A model generated the notes under the pieces. That model saw only the letters and a program-made list of their open reading frames with translations, searched no databases and was not told where the DNA came from. Shown in pieces: positions 18,188 to 26,368 of a stretch of 64,000 nucleotides of DNA. A program made the position numbers and the translations under genes. Source of the DNA: Planctomycetales bacterium 10988 (GTDB taxonomy: Bacteria > Planctomycetota > Planctomycetia > Pirellulales > Pb10988); the NCBI GenBank assembly GCA_009664345.1, contig CP043547.1:2260709-2324708 (forward strand), given 5' to 3'. How positions within the stretch are numbered: position 1 is the first letter of the stretch; every line of letters begins with the position of its first letter.

Positions 18188-18380
18188 GGGGTAGGGAGTA
18201 GGAGTTAGAGGCGAGGGACGAGGGGCGAGAACTTTACTTACAGTTGAAGTTTTTCTCAAACCCATGTTTGCTGGTTGGCTTACTTCAATCATTCTTTTTA
18301 GAGGAAAGAAGAGAAAAGGGATAGAGGCCCGAGTTCCCACCAAAGACTTTCCATCACGACTCTCGCCCCTCGTCTCTAAC
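18188..18380. repeat. Inverted pair of heptamer tracts (element 1)
   Basis: The left arm 18188-18229 is six consecutive 7-base units on the plus strand: GGGGTAG, GGAGTAG, GAGTTAG, AGGCGAG, GGACGAG, GGGCGAG. The right arm, read on the minus strand from 18380 to 18361, is GTTAGAGACGAGGGGCGAGA. The left arm contains the same 20 bases at 18204-18230, interrupted by exactly one extra heptamer (GCGAGGG). The arms are therefore inverted repeats that differ by one unit, around a 130-base centre. The left arm directly abuts the rsmH start codon. Confidence 0.75.
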
Positions 18381-18498
18381 CTCCCGCCACTTCTCTAATC
18401 CCGATTCCCCTTTTCTCTTTCCCAACTCCCCGGTAAGCTTAGTAGACACGTAATAGAGAAGCCGATCGATTCGTCTGAGACGTAAAGGAGACAAGGGA

Positions 18499-19254
18499 GT
18501 GTACGTCGCTGGTTCTACAGAATGTTTTCCACGTCTTTCCATGGAAGCCGCGCTCACCAAGCTGAGCGATCTTGAATACACCAGAGTGGAAATTGCGGTC
18601 TCGGATGAAGGAAGACAACTTCAACCCGCCGAGGTGGCTGAAAACCTCGAAGGGAGCATCCGCCGCTGTCGAGATATTCATCGGCTGACCCCGGTGGCCT
18701 ATGCCTTCCGTTCCAAAGCGAAAGGTCAAGAACTTTACGACCAGTTCGCGGGCACGGCGAAGTTGGCCAAAGCCACCAAAACGGTCATCATCACCGTGAG
18801 TGCCTCGGAGTTGGGCTATCCCTTCAATGAAGAAGTCAACCGCTTGCGCGAACTCGTCCGCTTGGCCGGCGTCGAAGGAGTGCTAGTCAGTCTCCGCACT
18901 GAACCGCAACGCCTTAGCCAAGACCCCGAAACCTTGCTCTCGCTTTGCAATCATGTCAAAGGTTTGGGCATCGCCTTCGATCCCAGCCATTACGTACATG
19001 GTCAATTCGCTGGGTACGATTACACCCCGCTGCTGCAACATGTCACCCATGTGATGCTGCGAGATACCAACGAACACAAGCGGCAAGTCCAAGTCGGCCA
19101 AGGAAATATCGACTACGGCCGTATCATCACGCAGCTCGACAGCCTCAAATATCGCCGTTCGCTCACCGTTCACATCGTGGAAGACGGCTCCGCTGAAATC
19201 GATCACGACAGCGAAATGCGTAAACTCCGCCTTTTGTTGGAAACGCTGGTTTAG
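18499..19254 (+). CDS. Sugar phosphate isomerase/epimerase-like TIM barrel
   Basis: 251 residues starting from a GTG at 18499 with AAGGAG about 9 bases upstream. It belongs to the xylose isomerase-like TIM-barrel family: VRLAGVEGVLVSLRTEP, LGIAFDPSHYVHG, VTHVMLRDTNEHK and SLTVHIVEDGSAEID follow the strand pattern. The expected strand-end Glu of the first metal site is less obvious here (SLRTEP), and Asp/His (DPSHY) and Glu (VEDG) supply likely ligands. It is cytoplasmic with unknown substrate. It is divergent from rsmH, with heptamer element 1 between them. Confidence 0.82.
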   Translation: MYVAGSTECFPRLSMEAALTKLSDLEYTRVEIAVSDEGRQLQPAEVAENLEGSIRRCRDIHRLTPVAYAFRSKAKGQELYDQFAGTAKLAKATKTVIITVSASELGYPFNEEVNRLRELVRLAGVEGVLVSLRTEPQRLSQDPETLLSLCNHVKGLGIAFDPSHYVHGQFAGYDYTPLLQHVTHVMLRDTNEHKRQVQVGQGNIDYGRIITQLDSLKYRRSLTVHIVEDGSAEIDHDSEMRKLRLLLETLV

Positions 19255-19410
19255 TCAATTTAAAACAAACTTACTCGAATAGCTTGTCAGCACTCTGCTC
19301 ACAAAGCATTCTTTTGCTGCGCGTAATCAAAGAAATTTGTGGCATTCTCAATTCTAAACAAGTACGATTTAAATAGACTTTTTAAATCTCCATAGAATTG
19401 AGGGGCCATC

Positions 19411-19929
19411 ATGTCCTCTGAACAATCCGAATTTTGGGAACTCTACCGAGACTATCACTTCGACGATCCCCTGGATGATCCTGAAGTGATAGGAATGTCT
19501 TTTCTCACCGACTATTTAAATACGCCATGCTTTTTCTCTTGCTTTAAAACAGACCATCAAGCCTATATTTCTCTTTATCGCACTCCAGATACGAACTGGT
19601 CTTGTCGCAACAAACAAACCTCTATCGTTAAATCTCCAGACTGCCAAAGGATCTTTCGAGCAAGTAAAGAAAAAGTTGAATATCTCCTTAAAAAGTTTGA
19701 CCTTTTGGGTCTAAATACTTTGGCGTCGTTCCGTCTTCAAGAGGATTATCTTGACGGTGTCAATTATTATTTACGTTCAAGAACGACAACCAAGGAGCAT
19801 TTAACCTTCTTTATAGGTTCAGCAAGTGAAGAGGCTAAAAAACTCTTTTCCTATTTAGAAAAAATTCATCGCAAAGACCTTTTCTATTTCTTAAGAGGCC
19901 CCAGCTTTTTCGAACGATTGTTTATTTGA
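19411..19929 (+). CDS. Unknown protein, first of an AT-rich tandem paralogue pair
   Basis: 172 residues, not recognised. Features: an acidic N-terminus with YHFDDPLDDPEVIGMSFL, a middle LKKFDLLGLNTLASF segment, and the C-terminal GVNYYLRSRTTTKEHL followed by SASEEAKKLFSYLEK. The next gene repeats these blocks in the same order, so the two arose by duplication. There is no signal peptide or TM helix. The DNA is visibly more AT-rich than rsmH or the permease beside it, which suggests transfer. The ATG at 19411 comes after GAGGGG. A toxin-immunity or other contact-system role is conceivable for such small duplicated acidic proteins, but nothing in the sequence proves it. Confidence 0.75.
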   Translation: MSSEQSEFWELYRDYHFDDPLDDPEVIGMSFLTDYLNTPCFFSCFKTDHQAYISLYRTPDTNWSCRNKQTSIVKSPDCQRIFRASKEKVEYLLKKFDLLGLNTLASFRLQEDYLDGVNYYLRSRTTTKEHLTFFIGSASEEAKKLFSYLEKIHRKDLFYFLRGPSFFERLFI

Positions 19930-20079
19930 AAAAGATAAACATAGAGATCTAAATTATTGCTCCGCTACTAAAATATTCTCAGATTGGCAACAACTATTCT
20001 CTATAATAGTTCGCATACCTTCCTTAAAAAGTTTACAATTTTAGATGGCGTTCTACGGTTAAAGAATGGGAAAGAAGAA

Positions 20080-20616
20080 ATGGGTGAGAATACGATGAAT
20101 TTCAGAAATCGATATAGTATCTATCATTTTGAAGACCCGCTTGAAGATCCGAAGATTATAGGCTTCTCCTTTCTCCAAATGCCAAATCCAGGGGAACCTA
20201 GGTTTTTGTCCTGTTATCAAACGGAAGAAAAGGCTTATGTCCATCGCGATCATCCGGTCATCAAGTTTGCTGAGATGCCGGATGGTTGGGATAAAATTAG
20301 AAACTCAGGAGAATGGCTTGGTACCTATCAAGCATCAAAATTGAAAACGAATTATATTCTTGAAAAACTCGATAATTTTGGAATCAATTCACTATCTTCC
20401 AGTTCCATCGGTAAGCGCTTTGATCTTTTTGATGGAATAACTTATTACTTACGTTCCAGAACGGACCAAGGGGAGCATCGAATTAAATTTTCAGGTCATG
20501 AAAGTCAAGAAGCAAAAGAGTTGATTCAATTCTTAAGAAAACTGCTCACGAAAAGACCATCCTACTTTCGAAAACCTCACAATCTATTCCAAAGACTATG
20601 GCTTAAGTTTTTCTAA
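20080..20616 (+). CDS. Unknown protein, second of an AT-rich tandem paralogue pair
   Basis: 178 residues from the ATG at 20080. An open frame extends to a TTG at 19984, but the paralogy with the previous protein begins only at IYHFEDPLEDPKIIGFSFL. Shared blocks are this segment, LEKLDNFGINSLSS, the GITYYLRSRTDQGEHRIKF segment and ESQEAKELIQFLRK. It ends with a basic aromatic tail (FQRLWLKFF) like the FFERLFI end of its partner. No export signal. It is AT-rich like its partner and 150 bases downstream of it, and convergent with the permease gene 9 bases away. Function unknown. Confidence 0.72.
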   Translation: MGENTMNFRNRYSIYHFEDPLEDPKIIGFSFLQMPNPGEPRFLSCYQTEEKAYVHRDHPVIKFAEMPDGWDKIRNSGEWLGTYQASKLKTNYILEKLDNFGINSLSSSSIGKRFDLFDGITYYLRSRTDQGEHRIKFSGHESQEAKELIQFLRKLLTKRPSYFRKPHNLFQRLWLKFF

Positions 20617-20625
20617 CTCAGCCAG

Positions 20626-22239
20626 CTAGAACCTCGTTCGTTGAGTCATTTGCCAGCTTTGTTGAGCAAGGCGGAGGAGAATTGCTCCGAGTCCGCAGAA
20701 GATGAGAAAGAGCATCAAGTAAACGCCGGCTACCCAGTCGGTCATGCCGTAATGGAGCAATGTCCAAAGGCGAACCGATAACAGAGTCACCCGAGGGGGA
20801 ACAGTGAGGATGCTGGCTCCGAGTTCGCCGAGCGAAATCATCAACGCGACCAGCCATGCACAGAGCAATGTATAACGACTTAGCGGCAGCACAATCCACA
20901 GCAGTTGCTCCCACGGACGGAATCCATCGCAGGCTGCCTGTTCCATGATCGGCTCCGGAATACTGCGAAAGGCATGCATCACAATCAAAAGCGTCCACGG
21001 CATCGCCGCTAGCCATTGAGCCAACAACGGCCCGGCAATCGAGTAGTCATAGAGATAGACAAGTAACGGCACTTGCGGCTGATTCAAAAGATAGGTGATG
21101 CCGAAACCTACCAGCGGACTCGGCAAACTCAGCATCAAAGCGATTGGGAAAAGCAAAAAGTACCTTTCGCCTTTTCGTTCGCGAATCCACCAGACAAAAA
21201 GAACCGAACTCACCACCGCAGCCGAAGCGGCAAGCGTTCCAATCAAGAGCGACCAACCCAGCTCCTCATTGAAACGCCCGGCCTTCCAAGTCCCATCCTC
21301 TTCGATGCGGACAAAACTTTGCCCCATCATTGCGAGTGTCTTTTCACCCGACCAAGTACGAAGTAGTCCTTTCTCTGTCGGTTCCACATCGAGTCCGCTT
21401 TGTCCAATCAGACCAAGTAGGGGAACCCCGACAATGAAGAACAGGAGCAACCAAGCCCCCGCCGCAACCGGCCACCGTTTCCAACCAAGCTCATATTGCA
21501 GCGGCCAAGATTCCGCCGTCGGCCAGTATTGAGGAACGAGGCGAAAAATTCCAAAAAGTACTATTGAGAAGATAGTGAGCTGAAGCAATGTCCCCGGCAG
21601 GATTGCCAAGGCAGCTTCTTCAACATCGCCCGTCACCGCGATTTGAGTATAGAGTTCTTCCGCATAAGTACGAACTTGGTAGAGGTCGGTCACCGTCATA
21701 TCCGTGACCCCGCGGACTACTGCCCACAGGGACGCTGCTAAAATCGCCCCAAGGCTATAGCGAAGGCTGATTTCGCAAAAGGCCACCATCGCGGAACGTT
21801 CAAGCAGGCGGAGTTCCTCCATCTCTCTCGGCACAAACAGCAACCCGATTCCACAAATGAAGCAGACCCAAGGAACCCCGATCATCCCTTGAATCCAGAG
21901 CGCATGAATCCAAGCGGAATGCCGAAGGTCTTCAGGAAACAGACCACTGAGCCAAGGCCAATCGAAAACGCTCTGCCAAGCCCCAGCAATAAAAAATGGC
22001 GGCAATCCTAAAATCGCTATTAGGAAAACCAAGCCTAGTTTCCGACCAGGGCAATCCGTGCGAAAGAGCAGACTCGCCAAGATCAGCCCCAGCGGTAAAC
22101 TAATCGCGAGCGTCCCGGCGGAAAAGAAAAGCGTATTCGCCAACAACTCTCGCACACGGTTGTCAATGGAGAAGCCAATGATCACAACAAGCAGGAGTGG
22201 TGCGAGCAGGCGTAAGAAAGTGCGAGAGATAGGGGACAT
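20626..22239 (-). CDS. ABC transporter permease with two fused membrane domains
   Basis: 537 residues with about 12 hydrophobic segments in two halves, each resembling a binding-protein-dependent permease domain (FbpB/ThiP type). The second half has the EAA-like loop EQAACDGFRPWEQLLWIVLPLSRYTLL, and the first half has ELRLLERSAMVAFCEISLRYSL in the same place. Such fused permeases import ferric iron, thiamine or other small solutes with one ATPase and one periplasmic binding protein. Neither is next to it: the neighbours are an unknown AT-rich gene and a cupin. It is therefore an orphan. The ATG at 22239 has AGGGG-type purines only on the wrong side; no clear Shine-Dalgarno. Confidence 0.88.
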   Translation of the reverse strand: MSPISRTFLRLLAPLLLVVIIGFSIDNRVRELLANTLFFSAGTLAISLPLGLILASLLFRTDCPGRKLGLVFLIAILGLPPFFIAGAWQSVFDWPWLSGLFPEDLRHSAWIHALWIQGMIGVPWVCFICGIGLLFVPREMEELRLLERSAMVAFCEISLRYSLGAILAASLWAVVRGVTDMTVTDLYQVRTYAEELYTQIAVTGDVEEAALAILPGTLLQLTIFSIVLFGIFRLVPQYWPTAESWPLQYELGWKRWPVAAGAWLLLFFIVGVPLLGLIGQSGLDVEPTEKGLLRTWSGEKTLAMMGQSFVRIEEDGTWKAGRFNEELGWSLLIGTLAASAAVVSSVLFVWWIRERKGERYFLLFPIALMLSLPSPLVGFGITYLLNQPQVPLLVYLYDYSIAGPLLAQWLAAMPWTLLIVMHAFRSIPEPIMEQAACDGFRPWEQLLWIVLPLSRYTLLCAWLVALMISLGELGASILTVPPRVTLLSVRLWTLLHYGMTDWVAGVYLMLFLIFCGLGAILLRLAQQSWQMTQRTRF

Positions 22240-22248
22240 TGGTTTGAA

Positions 22249-22379
22249 GGGGCGAGGGACAAGGGGCGTGGGGCGAGAAAATAAAGAAAGCAGTATTCAA
22301 TCAAGAGAGAAACAAAAAACACTTTTTAGATTATGCTCCCCTACTCTCCACACTCCACCCATCACTCCCCACCCTCTAC
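22249..22379. repeat. Inverted pair of heptamer tracts (element 2)
   Basis: Left arm (plus strand, 22249-22276): GGGGCGA, GGGACAA, GGGGCGT, GGGGCGA. Right arm (minus strand, 22379 down to 22338): GTAGAGG, GTGGGGA, GTGATGG, GTGGAGT, GTGGAGA, GTAGGGG. Both keep a strict 7-base period and both G-rich strands point inward. The centre (59 bases) contains TTCAATC and an A/T box AAAAAACACTTTTTAG. The left arm lies 9 bases upstream of the permease start, and the right arm encodes the last residues and stop of the cupin. Confidence 0.65.
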
Positions 22380-22751
22380 TTCCGGCATAGCATCAATCAT
22401 CACGGTGTCATCGTGTTCATAACAAGGGGCACAACAGCAGAGAAAGCGGAGGGTTTCCTCACCCGTGTTGGTGATCTGATGCTTGAGGCCCGGCGGAATG
22501 GCAATCGCATCGCCAACCTGAACGTCGCGGAGGCTCGACTCGATTTGCATCCGGCCTTGGCCGTGCGTGATATAGTAAATCTCTTCCGCCTTGGGGTGAT
22601 AATGCGGTTCCGTCGCTGCCTGCGGAGGCAACCGGGCTTCGGCCAAGGATTGGTTGCGAATGTTGGAATTTCGATAGGCCAACAATTCACGAATTTCAGA
22701 ACCATCTTTGGTCGTAAACGGTTTCGTCTCGCTTAGATTAATAATATCCAT
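22362..22751 (-). CDS. Single-domain cupin protein
   Basis: 129 residues with one cupin barrel. Motif 1 is EPHYHPKAEEIYYITHGQG (metal ligands His, His, Glu) and motif 2 is GDAIAIPPGLKHQITNTG (His). This is the RmlC-like layout of small metal-binding cupins, which may be enzymes such as isomerases and dioxygenases or simple ligand-binding sensors. An unusual CCCAPCYEHDD follows the barrel. The final residues EVEGGE and the TGA stop are encoded by heptamer element 2, so the natural C-terminus may have been altered. Element 3 begins directly upstream of its ATG, and the A/T boxes at 22800-22856 lie in its probable promoter. Confidence 0.88.
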   Translation of the reverse strand: MDIINLSETKPFTTKDGSEIRELLAYRNSNIRNQSLAEARLPPQAATEPHYHPKAEEIYYITHGQGRMQIESSLRDVQVGDAIAIPPGLKHQITNTGEETLRFLCCCAPCYEHDDTVMIDAMPEVEGGE

Positions 22752-22752
22752 A

Positions 22753-22918
22753 GGTTTCGGGTTTCAGGGTTCGGGTTTCGGGAAAAGTCCCTCAAATACA
22801 AAAAGTAGTTTTTGTTTATAATCAAACTACTTCCTTCAATCTAAAAAGTAGTTTTAGTTTTCACCAGCCTGAAGAGTTTCCATCTCTACTCTCGCCCCTC
22901 GTCCCCATCCTCTCGCCC
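22753..22918. repeat. Inverted pair of heptamer tracts (element 3)
   Basis: Left arm 22753-22780: GGTTTCG, GGTTTCA, GGGTTCG, GGTTTCG on the plus strand, one base from the cupin ATG. Right arm, minus strand 22918 to 22884: GGGGCGA, GAGGATG, GGGACGA, GGGGCGA, GAGTAGA, directly after the TAG stop of the SPFH gene. The right arm shares the 15 bases GACGAGGGGCGAGAG with element 1. The centre of about 100 bases holds the A/T boxes. Confidence 0.65.
22800..22856. promoter_or_regulatory. A/T boxes AAAAAGTAGTTTT, possible operator
   Basis: AAAAAGTAGTTTTT at 22800-22813, an inverted half (AAACTACTT) at 22824-22832 and AAAAAGTAGTTTTA at 22843-22856. The last is preceded by TTCAATCT. The same TTCAATC plus AAAAAGTAGTTTT combination occurs at 41686-41706, upstream of a transsulfuration gene, with a single mismatch. 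The boxes lie about 50-105 bases upstream of the cupin. A repressor-binding role is inferred from position and repetition only. Confidence 0.4.
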
Positions 22919-24322
22919 CTAGAAGGCATCTTCCCCGCCAAGTTGTTCTTCGACCTGATCGGCTTGGTAGGCGATCGCGGCCAGGCTGCGGCTGATTTCG
23001 AGGGCATCGGCGGTGTCGGCAAGTTGGTTGGCTTGCAAGACGACCATGGGGCGACCGTTCATGGTCGTGACGGCAAAGGAACCATTAAGCAAACGGTCAT
23101 TGTATTGCAGGAGCTTCATAGCGATCCGATCACTCGCGACTCCACAAATCGAACGGAAGCGAATCATAGAATAGCCTTCTTTATCCTTCACGCTGAAATC
23201 CACTTCGACTTGCTGCTTCCGCAAAGTCCCAACAGGAACCGTCACTTGCCAGCGTTCCCCTTGAAAATCGCAGTGATAGCCAGCCGCTTCAATTACTTGT
23301 TTGACCAGGGACTCGGGATCGGTGGCGGCCTTGACTTGATTGGGATTGCCCAAGTCGGAAAAGTCAAATCCAAAGTCTCCAGCGGGCGACGCAGAAGATG
23401 GCGGCGTGGTCGGATTCGTCGCCGCGGTACTCGGAGGGGTCACGCCCGATGCTTGGGAGCGAGAAGGGTCCGTTCGCTGCATGGCCTCACGAAGCAGTTG
23501 TGGCATCATCATCCCAAAACCAAGCCCCATTCCCATGCCAGCGGAATTGCCCCCTTCGCCGCCTCGCTGCTCGGCTAGCTTGGAAAGACTATTGGCCGTT
23601 TGGTATTGCATAAAACTATTGAGATCGCCCAAGGCCCCCATCGCGCTGCGGGCATCCACCGCTTTCTGAACTTCATCTGGAACACTGATCGCACTCAAGA
23701 AAAAGTCAACGAGTTCCAAGCCATACTTCGCAAAATCCTGAGCAACCTTGGCCCGCGTGGCGGCGGCGATCTCGTCGTATTGAGCAGGTAGGTCCACAAC
23801 GCTAATCGTTAGGTTGCCCAACAAATCAGCCAACCGCGAAACGACGAGGTCTTTAAGATAGCGGGTGATCTCTTCTGTCGTGTACTTGCCTTGGGTGCCA
23901 ACAAGCGTATTCAGCAGCAGTTCGGCATTCTCAATTCGCATCGAAAACTTGCCAAAACTCCGCAGGCGAACTAAGCCAAATTCAGAATCCCGAAAAATAA
24001 TCGGCTGCCGCGTACCCCACTTCTGATCGATAAATGTCTGTTTGCCAAAGAAATAGACTTGAGCTTGAAAGGGAGATTTCTCCCACGGAATGGTCAGCAG
24101 TCGGGTGAGAATCGGCACGTTGGCCGTCGTCAGGGTGTAGCGGCCGGGGCCGAATTTATCCATCGCCTTGCCATCGCGAAAGAAAATCGCTTCTTGATTT
24201 TCTTGCACGATCAGTTGGGCACCCCATTTAATATCCGCCGATCCGTGCGCAGGGACCCGTTGCACCAGGGAGCGATTGCTCTCATCAAAGGATTGAATGA
24301 CTTCCAAGCGAATGCCCATCAT
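22919..24322 (-). CDS. SPFH-domain protein with C-terminal YbjN-like domain
   Basis: 467 residues. Residues 20-240 form an SPFH (stomatin/band 7-like) domain of the YdjI/virion-core type ([35 protein letters not shown], and [18 protein letters not shown] into [17 protein letters not shown]). A Gly/Met-rich stretch ([13 protein letters not shown]) and a Ser/Pro/Thr linker follow. The C-terminal 150 residues ([41 protein letters not shown]) resemble YbjN/secretion-chaperone-like domains. No TM helix is visible, so it may assemble at the membrane surface. It follows the 24382-24882 gene by 59 bases and is probably co-transcribed. Its TAG stop abuts heptamer element 3. Confidence 0.85.
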   Translation of the reverse strand: MMGIRLEVIQSFDESNRSLVQRVPAHGSADIKWGAQLIVQENQEAIFFRDGKAMDKFGPGRYTLTTANVPILTRLLTIPWEKSPFQAQVYFFGKQTFIDQKWGTRQPIIFRDSEFGLVRLRSFGKFSMRIENAELLLNTLVGTQGKYTTEEITRYLKDLVVSRLADLLGNLTISVVDLPAQYDEIAAATRAKVAQDFAKYGLELVDFFLSAISVPDEVQKAVDARSAMGALGDLNSFMQYQTANSLSKLAEQRGGEGGNSAGMGMGLGFGMMMPQLLREAMQRTDPSRSQASGVTPPSTAATNPTTPPSSASPAGDFGFDFSDLGNPNQVKAATDPESLVKQVIEAAGYHCDFQGERWQVTVPVGTLRKQQVEVDFSVKDKEGYSMIRFRSICGVASDRIAMKLLQYNDRLLNGSFAVTTMNGRPMVVLQANQLADTADALEISRSLAAIAYQADQVEEQLGGEDAF

Positions 24323-24381
24323 TGATTACTTTCGTTGGAGAAGAAAGAGCCTAAGAGTGAAGAAAGGAAATGCTCGCCGGA

Positions 24382-24882
24382 TCACTGTAAACCCATCAAC
24401 AGTTCTTCGCGTTGTTTCCACAGGAAGGTGAGTTCATTGATTAACGTGAACACTTCACGAATGGCGGTGGCGGTTTCCGCAGGAGCTTGGTGAGGAATGG
24501 CTTCGATCTTTTCCGCGATTTCTTTCGTTCGACCTAGCAGAGAAAAATCGAATTCGTACACACGTTCAAGCATTGCCTCATCGACCTGAACCGAATCGAA
24601 GAAGCCACTGTAACCATCCACGGCTCCGCGAAAGGAACCGATCAGTCGGTCAAGTTCTCCCCGAAGACGTTCGCATAAAGGAAGTGGCTCAAGTTGCATT
24701 TCCTCAGCCAATCGCAAAGCCGCTTGATTGAGCGGAGTCTTTACATCTTCCAAAATTCTCGCAAGCATCTCTCGCTGTAAACGGTCACTTTCACGACGGG
24801 CTTCGAGTGCCTGATAACCACGATAGCCGGGAATCCAATCCCCTAGCTCTTGCCAACCACCGGACTCCTCAGAAGGTTTCAT
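24382..24882 (-). CDS. Unknown helical protein upstream of the SPFH gene
   Basis: 166 residues from the ATG at 24882 (MKPSEESGGW), which has AAGGA 8 bases upstream. A longer frame opens at 24942 without a ribosome-binding site. The protein is rich in Glu, Leu, Arg and Ala and probably almost all helical. It has possible coiled-coil segments (ALEARRESDRLQREMLARIL; LCERLRGELDRLIGSF) and the late LINELTFLWKQREELLMGLQ. No TM helix, signal or catalytic motif. Its close spacing to the SPFH gene suggests a partner or regulator of that assembly. Family not recognised. Confidence 0.75.
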   Translation of the reverse strand: MKPSEESGGWQELGDWIPGYRGYQALEARRESDRLQREMLARILEDVKTPLNQAALRLAEEMQLEPLPLCERLRGELDRLIGSFRGAVDGYSGFFDSVQVDEAMLERVYEFDFSLLGRTKEIAEKIEAIPHQAPAETATAIREVFTLINELTFLWKQREELLMGLQ

Positions 24883-25431
24883 TCTGAAAATCCTTATTGC
24901 GGGAATAGTAATGGATTCGATTTCGCCGGTCGCCTCAATCATTCACGATAAATTTATTGAAGAGAACAAAAGGAAAACGTCGATTCTATCGTTTGAGCTT
25001 GCCGCTGCAAACGGGATGTTCACGAAATAAAATCGATGATTCCTAGTCATTTACTTTTATTTCAATCTGAATGAGTGACGCGAAACCAGCCTAAAAGAGA
25101 GAACGTAGGTTCTCTGCAAAAGGTTCAAAGTTTAGGAAACGCTTTCTTGAGGTGTCGGAGACTGACCTTGCTCAAACTCCGCCTTTCTTTGTATCTTTCT
25201 GCTGGACGCATGTGGCAACGGTTTCGCAATAGAATTTCTAGCGAGATATCTCAAAGTTTGTGGTCAAAAAGTAAATAGGGATCACCTTTTCCAGGTGTTT
25301 CCCTGTTTCTGAAAAGATTTGACCACCGACTCTACATAAAAAGTGTTTAAGAGAGGCTGATCGTGCAAAGTGAATGTTGGCGCCACCTGCGTTCTTCCGT
25401 CTACTCTGAAACTCCCAAGGAGCAAGGTTTC
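24883..25431. other. Intergenic region with family 1 repeat
   Basis: 549 bases between divergent transcription units. It contains a small hairpin AGAGAA/TTCTCT near 25098-25115 and the family 1 palindromic repeat at 25260-25326. No protein gene is apparent. Confidence 0.5.
25260..25335 (+). repeat. Palindromic intergenic repeat, family 1, copy 2
   Basis: GTGGTCAAA (25260-25268) and TTTGACCAC (25318-25326) are exact inverted ends. Inside, AGGGA pairs with TCCCT, and CACCT with AGGTG around TTTCC, so most of the unit can fold into one hairpin. The right flank CGACTCT is shared with the degenerate copy at 37372. Confidence 0.8.
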
Positions 25432-26160
25432 ATGCTAAAGAATCGTCTCAACTGGGGACCGCTTTTGCTGTTGCTTCTTGTGGTCCTCACGAGCGGTTGT
25501 GCAACAGGAAAGTCAATGGGATCGTGGTGGAGCCAGTCTTCACCTCAGTTCACCGGGGATACCTTCGAGACTGCCCTGTCGGATGCCAAGACCTCGAAAG
25601 ACCCGCTCAAGCGACAAGAGGCACTCCTCAAAATTCAGCAGATGGCCGGGAATATCCCCGAAGATCGGATTGAATCGACCGCCGCCTATCTCGCCTCGTT
25701 GCTGCCTGGCGAAGAGAACCCTTTCATGCGGGTGGCGATTATCGAAACCTTGCGACTTTTCCCCTCCGAAACCACGCTTAAAGTTTTGGAAGCAGGGCAA
25801 AGCGATCGTGCCAAAGAGGTCCGCATTGCCTGTGCGGAAGCTTGGGAAACGATGGACCCCACGCGAGCGATCAAAGCTTTGCAAGCGATTTTGCAATCGG
25901 AAGACGATGTGGATGTGATTCTCGCAGCCATCGATTCCTTGGGTAAAATCGGCGGGGTGGATGCCCAGCAAATCTTGGCTCAATACTTGGAAGATCGCGA
26001 TCCGGCCTTGCAACTGCGAGCCATGGAATCACTTAGCCAAGCCACCGGCCGTGACCTAGGCAATGATGTCCGCGAATGGCAAGAATACCTAAAAACCGGC
26101 GAAACTCCGCCATCGGCTGCTCCCAGCTTTGCCGAACGTGTCCGCGGATGGATCTATTAG
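25432..26160 (+). CDS. HEAT-repeat lipoprotein
   Basis: 242 residues from the ATG at 25432, placed before a clean lipoprotein signal (MLKNRLNWGPLLLLLLVVL, lipobox LTSGC, Cys23). An upstream GTG in frame would add 23 hydrophilic residues and spoil the signal. AAGGAG lies just upstream. After an Ala/Thr/Lys-rich segment there are four to five HEAT-type helical pairs (DRAKEVRIACAEAWETMDPT; DVDVILAAIDSLGKIGGVDA; DPALQLRAMESLSQATGRD). HEAT arrays are protein-binding scaffolds. It should sit on the periplasmic side of a membrane. The TAG stop forms the first bases of heptamer tract 4. Confidence 0.87.
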   Translation: MLKNRLNWGPLLLLLLVVLTSGCATGKSMGSWWSQSSPQFTGDTFETALSDAKTSKDPLKRQEALLKIQQMAGNIPEDRIESTAAYLASLLPGEENPFMRVAIIETLRLFPSETTLKVLEAGQSDRAKEVRIACAEAWETMDPTRAIKALQAILQSEDDVDVILAAIDSLGKIGGVDAQQILAQYLEDRDPALQLRAMESLSQATGRDLGNDVREWQEYLKTGETPPSAAPSFAERVRGWIY

Positions 26161-26190
26161 GGTGGGGTGTGAGAAGTGGAGTGTTATTGA
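26160..26190 (+). repeat. G-rich heptamer tract (element 4, single arm)
   Basis: GGGTGGG, GTGTGAG, AAGTGGA, GTGTTAT keep a 7-base period and begin at the stop codon of the lipoprotein. The run resembles the right arm of element 2 (GTGGGGAGTGATGGGTGGAG), matching at most positions. A weak opposite arm may lie at 26212-26230 (minus strand GATGGAGAAGTGTCAG). Confidence 0.5.
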
Positions 26191-26248
26191 TAGCGAACGC
26201 TTTCGAAAAATCTGACACTTCTCCATCGGTTTAAGTTGATAGAAAAAC

Positions 26249-26302
26249 AAAGAGAGAAGGTTTCTTGAAGTCTGACACTTCGAAACCTTCTCTCTTTTTA
26301 TT
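26249..26302. terminator. Rho-independent terminator
   Basis: AAAGAGAGAAGGTTTC (26249-26264) pairs with GAAACCTTCTCTCTTT (26282-26297). The stem continues through GAAG/CTTC inside, with a two-base bulge, and is followed by a T-rich run. It separates the HEAT lipoprotein from the convergent Gfo/Idh/MocA gene and could serve both. Confidence 0.9.
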
Positions 26303-26368
26303 TAAACTTTGCTATTTATAAATTTTATAAGAACAGTTTATTTTTTTTATATTATCTAAATTAAACAA

